Program-made: the position numbers and the translations under genes
The notes under the pieces: model-generated
Database searches by the model: none
What the model saw: only the letters and a program-made list of their open reading frames with translations
What the model was told of the DNA's origin: nothing
Shown here: piece after piece, positions 1-9,512 of the stretch
Layout: every line of letters starts with the position of its first letter
Position numbering within the stretch: position 1 is the first letter of the stretch
From: Dyella jiangningensis
GTDB lineage: Bacteria > Pseudomonadota > Gammaproteobacteria > Xanthomonadales > Rhodanobacteraceae
DNA: 64,000 nt
Direction of reading: 5' to 3'
Assembly (NCBI GenBank): GCA_000632805.1
Contig: CP007444.1
Coordinates: forward strand, 1,612,001-1,676,000

Positions 1-1784
1 TTGTTGACCTTGATCTGGTAGATGTCCAGGCTCAGGTTCAGCGCATCGAGCGGATTCCACACCAGGCCCAGCGTGAAGTTGCGCGACTTCTCCGGCTCCA
101 GCGATTCGGCGCCCAGCAACTGGCCGACCTGGCTGTTCACCGGCACCAGGCCCGTGTTGTAGATGCCCGGCGGCAACTGCAGCGAATTGCCCGCGCCGTA
201 ATACAGCGACGAGGTGTAGGAGTAGTGCTGCTGGGCCAGCGACGGTGCGCGGAAGCCGGTGGTGGCGCTGCCGCGGATGGCGAAGCGGTCGGTGAAGTCG
301 AAGCGGCCGGCCAGGGCACCGGAGGTGGTGTTGCCGAAGTCGGTGTAATCCTCGTGACGCAGGGCGAGTGAGGTGCCGAAGCGATCGGTGAGGTTGGTTT
401 CCACGCTCACGTACTCGGCCACGTCATGGCGACTGTACGAGCCCGCATCCGTCGGTTGATAACCGCCGAAGCCCTGAGCGCCGCCGGAAACGCCCGACGT
501 GCCGGTGTACCACGAGGGCAGGTCGCCCGCCTCGATTTTGTAAGTCTGGCGCAGGTATTCGGCGCCGAACGCCAGCGTCACCGGATTGGGCAGCCAGCTG
601 GTCGAGAGTTCCTTGGCGATGTCCACGTCGAACGACTGCTGCGTTGCGCGCAGGATGCCGTCATGGAAGTCGGCGGGGCTGTAGCCGAAGTCGTGCAGGA
701 AGGCGCGATTGACGCTGTTCTCCGTGGCGTAGGAGACGCGATTGCCGCCGTAGTTGCCGCTCACGTCCCAGCGCCAGCCGCCCGCCGTCTTGCCACGTAC
801 GCCGAACACCAGGGACTGGTCGGTCGAATCGGCATGCTCCAGCGGCAGGTACCCATTCGGGTAAAGCGAGGGCACTGAATTGCTGTTGGCCAGGTTGCGG
901 AAGAAGGCGGGCGAGGTCGTGTCGCGATTGCTGTAATGGCCGAACGCATAGAGCTGCACGCCGGGCGTGAGGTCGTATTGCGCGTTGAGGAACAGGTTGT
1001 GGTCCTTCACCGCCGGGTCGCCATAGCGCTGCGTGGTGCCTTCCCACGGGCGCGTGCGATTGGGTTCGGCGCGGTTGGTGTAGTCCTGGTTGCCGTCCTG
1101 CAGTGTGAAGCGGATCCAGCCCTTGTCGTTGTTGAGCGGTATGCCGAAGTTGGCCGACCCCTGCCACTGGCGGCCGTCGCCCGCGGAATACTGGCCACCA
1201 GTGACTTCGACGTCGCCACCTTGCGCACCCTTCTTCAGCACAATGTTGATCACGCCGGCGATGGCGTCGGAGCCGTATTGGGCGGAGGCGCCGTCACGCA
1301 GCACCTCGATATGGTCGATGGCCCCCATCGGGATGGTGTTGAGATCCACCGCCTGCGAGCCGCGTCCCAGTACGCCGTTGGTGAGCAGGATCGCGCCCGG
1401 GTGCCAGCGTTTGCCGTCCACCAGCACCAGCACCTGGTCCGGCGAAAGCCCGCGCAGCTGCGCCGGGCGCTGCGAATCAGCCGTATCGGCTGCCGCAGGG
1501 CGCGGGAAGGTGAGCGAAGGGATGATGCGCGCCAATGCCGTGGTGAGCTCGGTCGTGCCGGTCTGCTTGAGCGTTTGGGCGGAAACGACGTCGATCGGGG
1601 TGAGCGAACTGCTTTCGGTGCGGTTGTCCGCGCGCGTGCCGGTGACGATCACGGTACCGAGTTTCTTGGCGTTGTCGGGCGTGGGCGGGTTCGCATCCTG
1701 TGCGTGCAGGCTGGAGATCGAAGTAAGCAGGGCCAGGGCAGCGAGAGTCGGGGTGCTGGCAGGGAGGGGGCGGCTTTTATGCAT
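1..1784 (-). CDS. TonB-dependent receptor, partial (C-terminus beyond left edge)
   Basis: Outer-membrane siderophore/nutrient transporter. The frame is open from an ATG at 1784 to the window edge, giving about 594 residues. The N-terminus has a signal peptide (MHKSRPLPAS, then a hydrophobic stretch ending SLHAQ). A plug domain follows, with the typical 'GTRADNR' TonB-box-like region, 'IEVLRDGASAQYGSDAIAGV' and 'NIVLKKG'. After that come beta-barrel strands including 'FRAPSLAQQH' and 'LEPEKSRNFTLGL'. The C-terminal strands lie outside the window. It is transcribed divergently from the EF-G gene. The ligand cannot be told from sequence. Family assignment is firm; substrate is unknown. Confidence 0.93.
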   Translation of the reverse strand, partial: MHKSRPLPASTPTLAALALLTSISSLHAQDANPPTPDNAKKLGTVIVTGTRADNRTESSSLTPIDVVSAQTLKQTGTTELTTALARIIPSLTFPRPAAADTADSQRPAQLRGLSPDQVLVLVDGKRWHPGAILLTNGVLGRGSQAVDLNTIPMGAIDHIEVLRDGASAQYGSDAIAGVINIVLKKGAQGGDVEVTGGQYSAGDGRQWQGSANFGIPLNNDKGWIRFTLQDGNQDYTNRAEPNRTRPWEGTTQRYGDPAVKDHNLFLNAQYDLTPGVQLYAFGHYSNRDTTSPAFFRNLANSNSVPSLYPNGYLPLEHADSTDQSLVFGVRGKTAGGWRWDVSGNYGGNRVSYATENSVNRAFLHDFGYSPADFHDGILRATQQSFDVDIAKELSTSWLPNPVTLAFGAEYLRQTYKIEAGDLPSWYTGTSGVSGGAQGFGGYQPTDAGSYSRHDVAEYVSVETNLTDRFGTSLALRHEDYTDFGNTTSGALAGRFDFTDRFAIRGSATTGFRAPSLAQQHYSYTSSLYYGAGNSLQLPPGIYNTGLVPVNSQVGQLLGAESLEPEKSRNFTLGLVWNPLDALNLSLDIYQIKVN

Positions 1785-2170
1785 GTTTTTGGGTATCCCA
1801 CGTGATTGATGCGTTGCAACAATTGCAGGCTATACGCCATGTGACGATGGCGTCAATAGCGGTATAGACGTCCAAACATGTCCAATGACCAATGGTTTCG
1901 AGCTCATAACGGATCGTCATGACGCGACGAGCCGTCAGGGTATTGACAGTGGGGAGGCGGAGCAGGGGGGTGCGGGCGGTGCCACCCATCAGGCGACGCG
2001 CCCGGCGGTCGCGTCAAGTGCTATCGGTCGCCAGGCGGGCCCCGGGGCCGGCCTTCACGCGGCATTGATGCGCGGCTGAACGACCTTATGTGTGGCGAGG
2101 GTTCCGGGGTGACGATGGCCGATCAGGTCGTCGCCCTTCCGGCTAAGTGGATATTTCTGGACAGGATCAT
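1785..2170. promoter_or_regulatory. Divergent intergenic region between TonB receptor and EF-G
   Basis: This 386-base region holds no convincing gene. It contains two inverted repeats on the receptor side: TGCAA-CAA-TTGCA at 1815-1827 and CGCCAT-GTGACG-ATGGCG at 1835-1852. Either could be an operator for the receptor gene; no regulator gene adjoins them. On the EF-G side an AGGA sits just upstream of the ATG at 2171. Confidence 0.4.
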
Positions 2171-4300
2171 ATGGCTCGGCAAAAAGCGCTACCGCTGTAC
2201 CGCAACATCGGCATCATCGCCCACATCGACGCGGGCAAGACCACGACGACCGAGCGCATCCTCTATTACACGGGTAAAAAGCACCAGATCATCGACGTGC
2301 ACGACACCAAGGAAGGCAAGGGCTCGACCACGACCGACTACCTGGAGCAGGAGCGCAAGCGTGGCATCACCATCCAGTCGGCGGCGGTCTCCACCGAGTG
2401 GAAGGGCTACCAGATCAACCTGATCGATACGCCCGGCCACGTGGATTTCACCATCGAGGTGAACCGCAGCCTGCGCGTGCTCGACGGTGCGGTGGTGGTG
2501 TTCGACGGCGTGGCCGGCGTGGAGCCGCAGACCGAGACCAACTGGCGCCTGGCCGACCAGTACAACGTGCCGCGCCTTTGCTACGTCAACAAGATGGACC
2601 GCATCGGCGCGAACTTCGACCATTGCGTAAAGGGCATCCGCGAGCGCCTGGGCGCCAACGTGCTGTTGTGCCAGGTGCCACTGGGTTCGCACGACGAGTT
2701 CATCGGCATGGTCGATCTCGTGGCCGGCGTGGGCTACCTGTGGCAGGGCGACGACAAGGACAGCCCGTGGGAAACCGTGCCGCTCGCGGACATTCCCGGC
2801 CGGGTCAAGTTCTCTGCGGCCGCCGACCAGGCGTGGATCGCCGATCTGCCGAAGCTGCGCGAAGAGACGCTGGAGCGCGCGTTGTCGATGGACGATGCGG
2901 CGTTCGAAAAGCTGATCGAAACCGGCGAGTTCGACATGGAGACGCTCAAGGCATGCATCCGCAAGGGCTGCGTGTCGGGCAAGCTCGTGCCGGTGTTCTG
3001 CGGTTCGTCCTATCGCAACAAGGGCGTGCAGCAGCTGCTGGATGCCGTGGTGGACTACCTGCCTTTCCCGGGCGAAAACGGCGGCATCGCGCTGGTGGAC
3101 GAAAACGGCCATGTGGTGGGCGAGCAGGGCGTCATCGACGATGCACCGGCGCGCGTGCTCGCCTTCAAAGTGATCAACGACCAGTTCGGCACGCTGACCT
3201 TCTGCCGCATTTATTCGGGCGTGATCAAGAAGGGCGACAACCTGCTCAACGTCACGCGCGGCAGGAAGGAGCGCGTGGGTCGCATCGTCGAAGTGCAGGC
3301 CAATGCCACGCGCGAGATCGACGAGGTGCGCGCGGGCGACATCTGCGCCTTCGTTTCGCTGAAGGAAACCGAGACGGGCGATTCGCTGTGCGATCCGGCG
3401 CATCCGGCGCTGCTCGAACGCATGCGTTTCCCCGACCCGGTGATCAGCGTGTCGGTGGAGCCCAAGCATCGCAACGATGTCGACAAGCTCTCCGCCGCGC
3501 TCTACAAGATGGTGAAGGCCGATCCGTCGCTGCGGCTGGAAGTGGACAAGGAAACCGGCGAGACCGTGCTCAAGGGCATGGGCGAGCTGCACCTGGAAGT
3601 GACCATCGATCGCATGCGCACCGAACTGGGCGTGGACGCGAACATGGGCAAGCCCAAGGTGAGCTTCCGCGAGGCGTTCGGCAAGGCCGTGCAGCACACC
3701 TACACGCACAAGAAGCAGTCGGGCGGCTCGGGCCAGTTCGCCGAAGTCACCATGGTGTTCGAACCGCTGGATACCGGCGGCGGCATCGTGTTCTCCGATG
3801 AAATCGTCGGCGGCCGCATTCCGCGCGAATACATCCCGGCGGTGGAGCATGCAGTGACGGTGGAGGCGCGCGAGGGACAGGTGGCCGGCTACGAGGTGGT
3901 CGATTTCAAGGCACGCCTGATCGACGGCAAATTCCACGACGTGGATTCGTCTGCGCTCGCCTTCGAGATAGCCACCAAGCAGTGCTTCCGCGAGGCGCAG
4001 CGACTCAGCAAGCCGAAGCTGCTGGAGCCGGTGATGCGGCTGGAAGTGGTCACCGAACCGGATTATCTCGGCGATGTGATCGGCGACATCAATCGCCGTC
4101 GCGGTACCGTCAGCGACCAGGGGCAGCGAGGCACGCAGGCTTTCGTGCAGGGCTTCGTGCCGCTGGCCGAGATGTTCGGTTACATCAACTTCCTGCGCTC
4201 GGCCACGCGTGGGCGCGGCACGTTCACCATGGAGTTCGATCACTACGAGGAAGTGCCCGCCAGCCTGGTCGACAAGCTGATGGAGAAGGAAGCGAAGTAA
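2171..4300 (+). CDS. fusA: Elongation factor G (second-copy type)
   Basis: Translational GTPase that drives ribosomal translocation or recycling; 709 residues. G1 AHIDAGKT is at 17-24, G3 DTPGH at 86-90 and G4 NKMD at 140-143, followed by the EF-G domain II-V sequence ('GAGDICAF'-type loop, 'GMGELHLEV', 'HDVDSSALAF', 'GDVIGDINRRRG'). I chose ATG 2171 rather than 2147 because AGGA precedes it at a normal distance and the protein then begins MARQ like other EF-Gs. The gene stands alone, without rpsL, rpsG or tuf, and the switch-I region reads 'HDTKEGKGSTTTDYLEQERKRG', unlike the canonical 'HDGAATMDWMEQEQERG'. It is therefore probably an EF-G paralogue rather than the str-operon copy; this is inference. 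Confidence 0.93.
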   Translation: MARQKALPLYRNIGIIAHIDAGKTTTTERILYYTGKKHQIIDVHDTKEGKGSTTTDYLEQERKRGITIQSAAVSTEWKGYQINLIDTPGHVDFTIEVNRSLRVLDGAVVVFDGVAGVEPQTETNWRLADQYNVPRLCYVNKMDRIGANFDHCVKGIRERLGANVLLCQVPLGSHDEFIGMVDLVAGVGYLWQGDDKDSPWETVPLADIPGRVKFSAAADQAWIADLPKLREETLERALSMDDAAFEKLIETGEFDMETLKACIRKGCVSGKLVPVFCGSSYRNKGVQQLLDAVVDYLPFPGENGGIALVDENGHVVGEQGVIDDAPARVLAFKVINDQFGTLTFCRIYSGVIKKGDNLLNVTRGRKERVGRIVEVQANATREIDEVRAGDICAFVSLKETETGDSLCDPAHPALLERMRFPDPVISVSVEPKHRNDVDKLSAALYKMVKADPSLRLEVDKETGETVLKGMGELHLEVTIDRMRTELGVDANMGKPKVSFREAFGKAVQHTYTHKKQSGGSGQFAEVTMVFEPLDTGGGIVFSDEIVGGRIPREYIPAVEHAVTVEAREGQVAGYEVVDFKARLIDGKFHDVDSSALAFEIATKQCFREAQRLSKPKLLEPVMRLEVVTEPDYLGDVIGDINRRRGTVSDQGQRGTQAFVQGFVPLAEMFGYINFLRSATRGRGTFTMEFDHYEEVPASLVDKLMEKEAK

Positions 4301-4306
4301 TGCCGG

Positions 4307-7300
4307 TCAGGAGACCGCGCGGCGCCTGGGTGGCGTGAACCGGGGCGGTTCGTCCCGGAACGCCACGCGGCATGGCACCCTCAGCGTGAGCTCGGTGCCA
4401 TGCGGCGCGCGATGGCCGAGCACCAGCTTCGCGCCCAGTTTGCCCGCGCGTTCGTGCATCCCCGTGACGCCCCAGTGTCCCCGCTGCGCGGCGTCCCGCA
4501 GGGCTTGCTCGTCGATGCCGCTGCCGTCGTCGGTCACGACGATGCGCAGCTGGCGTTGCTCGTACACGACCAGCACGTCGATGCGCGTCGCCTGCGCGTG
4601 CACGAACGCGTTGCGGATGCCCTCGCGCACGATGTCGAGGATTTCATCGAACGCGCTGGGAAGGATGGGGCGCGCCTTGCCTTCGGACCGGATGTGGAAG
4701 TCCGTGTGGTAGAGCGAGGCGAGGTTTTCGCCCACCGCCAGCAACGATTGCACCAGCTCGGTGTATTCCGGGCTGTCGCCACGCAGCGACACGATCTTGC
4801 CGCGTCCTTCGATTACCATCTCGCGTGCCTGCGCAATAGCGTCCTTCAAGGCCGCTGCATGGCGGTCGTCCGCATGCATGCCTGAGACCAATGCCTGCAA
4901 TCGCAGCAGCAGGCCCTGGATGCCTTGCAGCAGGGTGTCGTGGATGTCCCGCGCGATGCGCTCGCGCTCGTCCATGCGCTCGCTCAGTTGCAGGTGGATG
5001 CGTTCGGCGGCCAGTCGCGTGCGCCAGGCGAAAAACGCGATCACCGCGGCGAGTGCCACGAGTGCGCACGCCGCGGCGAACCAGCCCGTCTGATAGAACC
5101 ACGGCGCGATGGAGAAGGCGAACTCCGCGCCCTTGTTGTTCCACACGCCGTCGTCGTTCGCCGCGATGACATGGAAGCGGTAGGTGCCCGGGGAGAGATT
5201 CGCGTAGAACGCCTCACGTCGGCTTCCCGCGTCCTGCCATGCCGTGTCCACGCCATCCAGCTTGTAACGGAAGCGCACCCGGCCGGGAATGGCCAGGCTG
5301 GCCGCGGTGTACTGGATCTGCACGTTGTCGGTGCCCTTGGGCAGGCGCAGTCCTTCCGTCGGCGCGTGCCGCGTGCCATCGGCCGTGAGGCCGAGGACAT
5401 CCACGGGCGGAGGTAGCGCATTGCTGTGGATCTCGCCGGGTTGGATCCACGCAGGCCCCTGGTTGGTGAGGAACCACAGGTTGTGGTCCGCATCGCTGAA
5501 GGCGGTGGGTGCGATGGCCGCCTGCAGCGCGATGCCGGGCAGACCGTCGTCGTAATCGAACAGCCGGTAGGCCGGTCGATAGCCTGGATGGCTGAACGCC
5601 ATCTCGGCTTCCTTGGCGGTCAGGCGTACCACGCCCTTGCCGGCGTTGAGCCAGAGGTCGCCGCCCGCGTCCTTGACGATGCCGCTGATCCCGCTGAAGA
5701 CGTCGTTGTCGGCGATGACAATCGATTGCGCGCGGCCCTCGCGCAGGCGGGCCAGTCCCAGTTCGCCGCCGATCAGCACTTCGCCATCCAGCGGCTTGAT
5801 CACCGTGATGTGGCCGACGTGCAGACCATCCTCGCGTCGGTACACGCGGGCCTGCCTGCCGTCGAAATCCGCCAGCACGTTGTCCGGATAGCCGAGCCAC
5901 AGGTGGCCGGCGTTGTCGACGGCCAGCGCGGTGGGCGTCAGCGAGGCGAGCGCGGGGCTGGGCGACGTGGATACGAAGCGGCCGTTGTCGACGCGGTAAA
6001 GGCCGAGCCCGACGAAGGACACCCAGGGCGTGCCGTCGTGGTCGATGGCAAAGGCGCTGACGGTGCCGACGTCGGTGGGCAGCGGAATGCTGTCCAGCGT
6101 TCCGCCGTCCAGCCGGTACAGATCGTGGCGGCCGATCATCCACAGGTGGCCGTCGTGATCAAACAGCGCACTGTTGATGTCGTGCAGGTCGCCGCGCACC
6201 CGGGTAGCACCTTGCGGATCGATGCGCCACAGCGTGCCGTTGTTGACGATCCACGGCGTGCCATGTTCATCCACGGCCATCGCATAGTTGGATGCGTTGC
6301 CCAGCGGTACGTCCGTCGGCACCTTGACGTTGTTGCGATGAAAGCTCACCAGGCCCATGTTGGTGCCGGCCCACACGGTGCCTTCCGCGTCCTGCAGCAA
6401 GGGAACCGTGCGATTGGTGACCAGGCCGCTGCTGCGGTCGAACAGGTCGGCGATGTCGGTGGGGCGCAGCGACTCGCCCTTCGCATGACGCGTGTAGTCG
6501 GCGACGCGGTAGATGCCGCCGTTGTCCACGCCGGTGCCCCAGAGGCTGCCGTACTGGTCGAACAGCAGGCGGTGGCTCCAGCCGTAATCGTCGGCATTGG
6601 GAGCGCGCTCGCCGATGCGCGGATGGTCCGCATCCAGGCCGGGCAGGGCGCGCGTGCCGTGGTCGTGGTCCGACAGCCACAAGGTGCCGTCGGGTGCCTG
6701 CGCGATCACGCTGCCGTGATACACCGACTGGTCGGTTTCCTCGAAACGCGTCGCGCCGGGCCGCAGGAACACGAGACGTTCGCCGGTGGTCACCCACAGC
6801 GTGCCGTCGCGTGCGGCAATCACCCAATCGGCCCGCTTGGCGGGGTAATGCCAGTCCTGACCCACGATGCGCCACTCGCGGCCATCGAAACGGGCCAGCC
6901 CGCCATCCGTCGCCGCCCACACGGCGCCGTCGCGCGTCTGCTCGAAGGCGTACACCATGCCTGAAGGAAACGAAGCGCCGGGCGCGTAGTGGACCAGATG
7001 ACCATCGCGTTCGAGGCTCGCGCCGCCGTAATAGAAGCCAATCCATAGCGCATCGTCCGGCATCATCTTCAGTGCGGTGATGTCGTTGGAGCGAAAGGCC
7101 TCGCCCGCCAACGGCTCGAAGCGCTCGAAACGCACGCCGTCGAAGCGGTACAGGCCATTGCCGGTACCGAGCCACAGGTATCCGCTGCGGCCCTGCGCCA
7201 GCGCCCAGATGTCGGCCGGCGCGCCCGAATCGATGGTCCATTGCTTGCGGCGGAATTCGATGGCATTGCCGGAAGCCAGGGCATTCGCCGCGATGGCCAG

Positions 7301-7402
7301 GCAGCACAGCAGGAACAACAGCACGCGCCAGGAGCGCGCACGCAGCCGCGCGGGCGCGCCTCCCGATCGAAGCAGCGCGTGTCGCCGGCCAACCATCGTC
7401 AT
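4307..7402 (-). CDS. Two-component sensor histidine kinase with beta-propeller sensor (Reg_prop/Y_Y_Y/HisKA_3)
   Basis: Membrane sensor kinase of 1031 residues (an ATG six bases further in is also possible). Order: N-terminal membrane/signal segment (about 25-45); a long periplasmic region of Reg_prop repeats ('DIWALAQGRSGYLWLGTGNGLYRFDG', later 'GHLWLGYPDN', 'DHNLWFLTNQG'); a Y_Y_Y domain ('VRFRYKLDGVDTAWQDAG' to 'DDGVWNNKG', about 700-765); one transmembrane helix; HisKA_3 with phospho-acceptor His in 'ARDIHDTLLQ'; HATPase with 'NAFVHA' and 'DDGSGI'. It is divergent from the NarL-type regulator that begins at 7574, so the two should be partners. Such kinases often sense oligosaccharides or other periplasmic nutrients, but the signal here is unknown. 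Its stop lies seven bases from the end of the convergent EF-G gene. Confidence 0.93.
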   Translation of the reverse strand: MTMVGRRHALLRSGGAPARLRARSWRVLLFLLCCLAIAANALASGNAIEFRRKQWTIDSGAPADIWALAQGRSGYLWLGTGNGLYRFDGVRFERFEPLAGEAFRSNDITALKMMPDDALWIGFYYGGASLERDGHLVHYAPGASFPSGMVYAFEQTRDGAVWAATDGGLARFDGREWRIVGQDWHYPAKRADWVIAARDGTLWVTTGERLVFLRPGATRFEETDQSVYHGSVIAQAPDGTLWLSDHDHGTRALPGLDADHPRIGERAPNADDYGWSHRLLFDQYGSLWGTGVDNGGIYRVADYTRHAKGESLRPTDIADLFDRSSGLVTNRTVPLLQDAEGTVWAGTNMGLVSFHRNNVKVPTDVPLGNASNYAMAVDEHGTPWIVNNGTLWRIDPQGATRVRGDLHDINSALFDHDGHLWMIGRHDLYRLDGGTLDSIPLPTDVGTVSAFAIDHDGTPWVSFVGLGLYRVDNGRFVSTSPSPALASLTPTALAVDNAGHLWLGYPDNVLADFDGRQARVYRREDGLHVGHITVIKPLDGEVLIGGELGLARLREGRAQSIVIADNDVFSGISGIVKDAGGDLWLNAGKGVVRLTAKEAEMAFSHPGYRPAYRLFDYDDGLPGIALQAAIAPTAFSDADHNLWFLTNQGPAWIQPGEIHSNALPPPVDVLGLTADGTRHAPTEGLRLPKGTDNVQIQYTAASLAIPGRVRFRYKLDGVDTAWQDAGSRREAFYANLSPGTYRFHVIAANDDGVWNNKGAEFAFSIAPWFYQTGWFAAACALVALAAVIAFFAWRTRLAAERIHLQLSERMDERERIARDIHDTLLQGIQGLLLRLQALVSGMHADDRHAAALKDAIAQAREMVIEGRGKIVSLRGDSPEYTELVQSLLAVGENLASLYHTDFHIRSEGKARPILPSAFDEILDIVREGIRNAFVHAQATRIDVLVVYEQRQLRIVVTDDGSGIDEQALRDAAQRGHWGVTGMHERAGKLGAKLVLGHRAPHGTELTLRVPCRVAFRDEPPRFTPPRRRAVS

Positions 7403-7573
7403 GCTTTTCTGCCACGTCAGCCGAATGGATAGGAATCATAACGACGGCGTGCGCATGCGGCGAGCAGATTCACCCGAATGGGCATTGATCCTTGTGGCGC
7501 GTGCCCAGATAGTGTCAGCGCTGTCGACGTGTCCGCGCGGCGCGGACGAAGGGTGGCCGAGCCAGGAGGAGCG

Positions 7574-8209
7574 ATGGTGACAGGCGGCGAAGACCGCATC
7601 CGGGTGCTGATCGCCGATGATCATCCCATCATGCGCGATGGCATCGCCGTAGCCCTGGAAAGCAGTCCCGACATGGAAGTGGTCGGCCAAGCGGCGGATG
7701 GCGCGGAGGCCATCGTCCGCTTCCGCGAACTGCTGCCCGACGTCGCCCTGATCGACCTGCAGATGCCCGGCGTGGACGGCCTGCAGGCCATCCATGCCAT
7801 CAGCGCGGAGTTTCCGCAGGCGCGCATCATCGTGCTTACGTCCTATCCGGGGGATGCCCGCGTGAGGCGCGCGCTCACGCAGGGCGCCAATGCGTACATG
7901 CTCAAGACCGCCACGCGCGAGGAGATCCTCACCGCGATCCGCTCGGTCATGAGCGGCCGCCGCGTGGTGGCCTCGGAAGTGGCCGGTGAAATCGCCTCGC
8001 ACGCCTGGTCGGAGATGCTCAGCGACAGGGAGCTGAGCGTGCTGCGCCTGGTCGCTACCGGCAACACCAACAAGCGCATCGCCGACATCCTCTGCGTGTC
8101 CGAAGACACGGTGAAGGCGCGCCTGAAGAACATCATGACCAAGCTCGGCGCGTTGGATCGCACGCACGCCGTGACGCTGGCGCGCAATCGCGGGTTCTTC
8201 GACGGCTGA
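7574..8209 (+). CDS. NarL/FixJ-family response regulator
   Basis: DNA-binding transcription regulator, 211 residues. The receiver domain shows the acidic pair D15-D16, phospho-acceptor D61 in 'LIDLQMPG', T89 and K111 in 'YMLKTA'. The LuxR-type helix-turn-helix occupies roughly 146-205 ('LSDRELSVLRLVATGNTNKR', 'VSEDTVKARLKNIMTKLGA'). The start is fixed by a strong AGGAGG at 7565-7570 in front of ATG 7574; the frame is open further upstream without support. It lies divergent from the propeller histidine kinase, whose output domain (HisKA_3) is the class that normally pairs with NarL regulators. Confidence 0.95.
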   Translation: MVTGGEDRIRVLIADDHPIMRDGIAVALESSPDMEVVGQAADGAEAIVRFRELLPDVALIDLQMPGVDGLQAIHAISAEFPQARIIVLTSYPGDARVRRALTQGANAYMLKTATREEILTAIRSVMSGRRVVASEVAGEIASHAWSEMLSDRELSVLRLVATGNTNKRIADILCVSEDTVKARLKNIMTKLGALDRTHAVTLARNRGFFDG

Positions 8210-8469
8210 GTGTCGCTGTAACAGCGATGCAACATCGCGCCGTGGCGCACGCAATAGGCGTCGAATGTTTACCTGATCGGGTAGTCCGGATGTCCCGCGT
8301 TGGGGCATACGGTATTTCCGCTGCGGCGACAGAATGACCCACACGTTCACGCCAGCATGCCGGCGTGCTGTTCACTTCGTCCTGACCCGTAGCGCCGCAT
8401 CGTTTCACGATCCTCATCGGGGTGATCGCGTACGAGCCATGCAGGTCGGGCCTCTCACGGAGCATCCCG

Positions 8470-9459
8470 ATGTCGATCGACGATCGCAGCCCCGATACCG
8501 ACCTGGCGCGTCGCCAGTTCCTAGGCCAACTGGCGACGGTTTCCGCGGCGTTGGCCCTGCCTGTCGGCGGACTGGCAATGCCGACGTCCTCCCTCGGCGC
8601 CACGGCGCCTTCTCAACCCCCGCATGGACATCCCACTATGAGCACGATCACCACGAAAGACGGGACGCAGATCTATTACAAAGACTGGGGACAGGGTCAG
8701 CCTGTCGTGTTTTCCCATGGCTGGCCGCTGTCGGCGGATGCATGGGATGCGCAGATGCTGTTCCTGAGCTCGCACGGCTACCGCACCATCGCGCACGACC
8801 GTCGTGGCCATGGCCGTTCGGGCCAGCCGTGGAACGGCAACGACATGGACACCTACGCGGACGACCTGGCCGCGCTCATCGAAAAGCTGGACCTGAAGAA
8901 CATCGTGCTCGTGGGTCACTCCACCGGCGGCGGTGAGGTGGCGCACTACGTCGGTCGCCACGGCAACGCCCGCGTGGCCAAGATCGTGCTGATCGGCGCG
9001 GTGCCGCCGATCATGGTGAAGACGGCGAACAATCCTGGCGGCTTGCCGATCGAAGTGTTCAACGACATCCGCGCCAAGACGCTGGCCGACCGCTCGCAGT
9101 TCTTCAAGGATCTGTCGGGTCCGTTCTTCGGCGCCAACCGCCCGGATACCAAGGCTACGCAGGGCATGCGCGACTCGTTCTGGCTGCAGGGCATGCTGGG
9201 CAGCCTGAAGGGCCAGTACGACTGCATCAAAGAGTTTTCCGAAGTCGACTACACGCCTGACCTGAAGAAGATCGACGTGCCCGCGCTGGTGATCCATGGC
9301 GACGACGACCAGATCGTGCCGATCGACGACGCCGGTCGCCTCTCGGCCAAGATCATCAAGCACGCCACGCTCAAGGTATATCCCGGCGCACCGCATGGCC
9401 TGACCGCGACCCACCAGGAGCAGGTCAACAAGGACCTGCTCGACTTCATCCGTTCCTGA
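8470..9459 (+). CDS. Alpha/beta hydrolase (non-heme chloroperoxidase/arylesterase type) with Tat-like leader
   Basis: Serine hydrolase of 329 residues. The catalytic core starts at residue 57 with the usual family N-terminus ([18 protein letters not shown]). It carries the oxyanion HGWPL, nucleophile S151 in GHSTGG, the acid in '[11 protein letters not shown]' and the histidine in 'PGAPHGLT'. Ahead of this is a 56-residue leader with a twin-arginine motif (ARRQFLG, R14-R15) and hydrophobic stretch, suggesting Tat export. GGAG at 8459-8462 supports ATG 8470, but the internal ATG at 8638 gives the standard-length cytoplasmic enzyme. Physiological substrate is unknown; family members hydrolyse esters and can perhydrolyse acids. 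It heads a plus-strand run of stress-type genes. Confidence 0.9.
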   Translation: MSIDDRSPDTDLARRQFLGQLATVSAALALPVGGLAMPTSSLGATAPSQPPHGHPTMSTITTKDGTQIYYKDWGQGQPVVFSHGWPLSADAWDAQMLFLSSHGYRTIAHDRRGHGRSGQPWNGNDMDTYADDLAALIEKLDLKNIVLVGHSTGGGEVAHYVGRHGNARVAKIVLIGAVPPIMVKTANNPGGLPIEVFNDIRAKTLADRSQFFKDLSGPFFGANRPDTKATQGMRDSFWLQGMLGSLKGQYDCIKEFSEVDYTPDLKKIDVPALVIHGDDDQIVPIDDAGRLSAKIIKHATLKVYPGAPHGLTATHQEQVNKDLLDFIRS

Positions 9460-9512
9460 TCGTTCCATGGCGCCGGCCGTGGGGCCGACGCCATGCAAGA
9501 GGGGTAATTCTC

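Noticed and set aside
1862-1873. GTATAGACGTCC, also at 51034-51045 in another promoter region
   Set aside because: Many shared 12-mers are expected by chance in 64 kb; no further similarity surrounds the copies.
2189-4243. 684-codon open frame opposite the EF-G gene
   Set aside because: It mirrors a highly conserved GTPase and its translation is His/Arg-rich low-complexity sequence, an artefact of high-GC codon use.
5426-6964. 512-codon open frame opposite the sensor kinase
   Set aside because: Shadow of the Reg_prop coding sequence; no ribosome site and no recognisable domain.
8213-8227. TCGCTG-TAA-CAGCGA hairpin after the response regulator
   Set aside because: Only 6 bp with no T-run; too weak to call a terminator.
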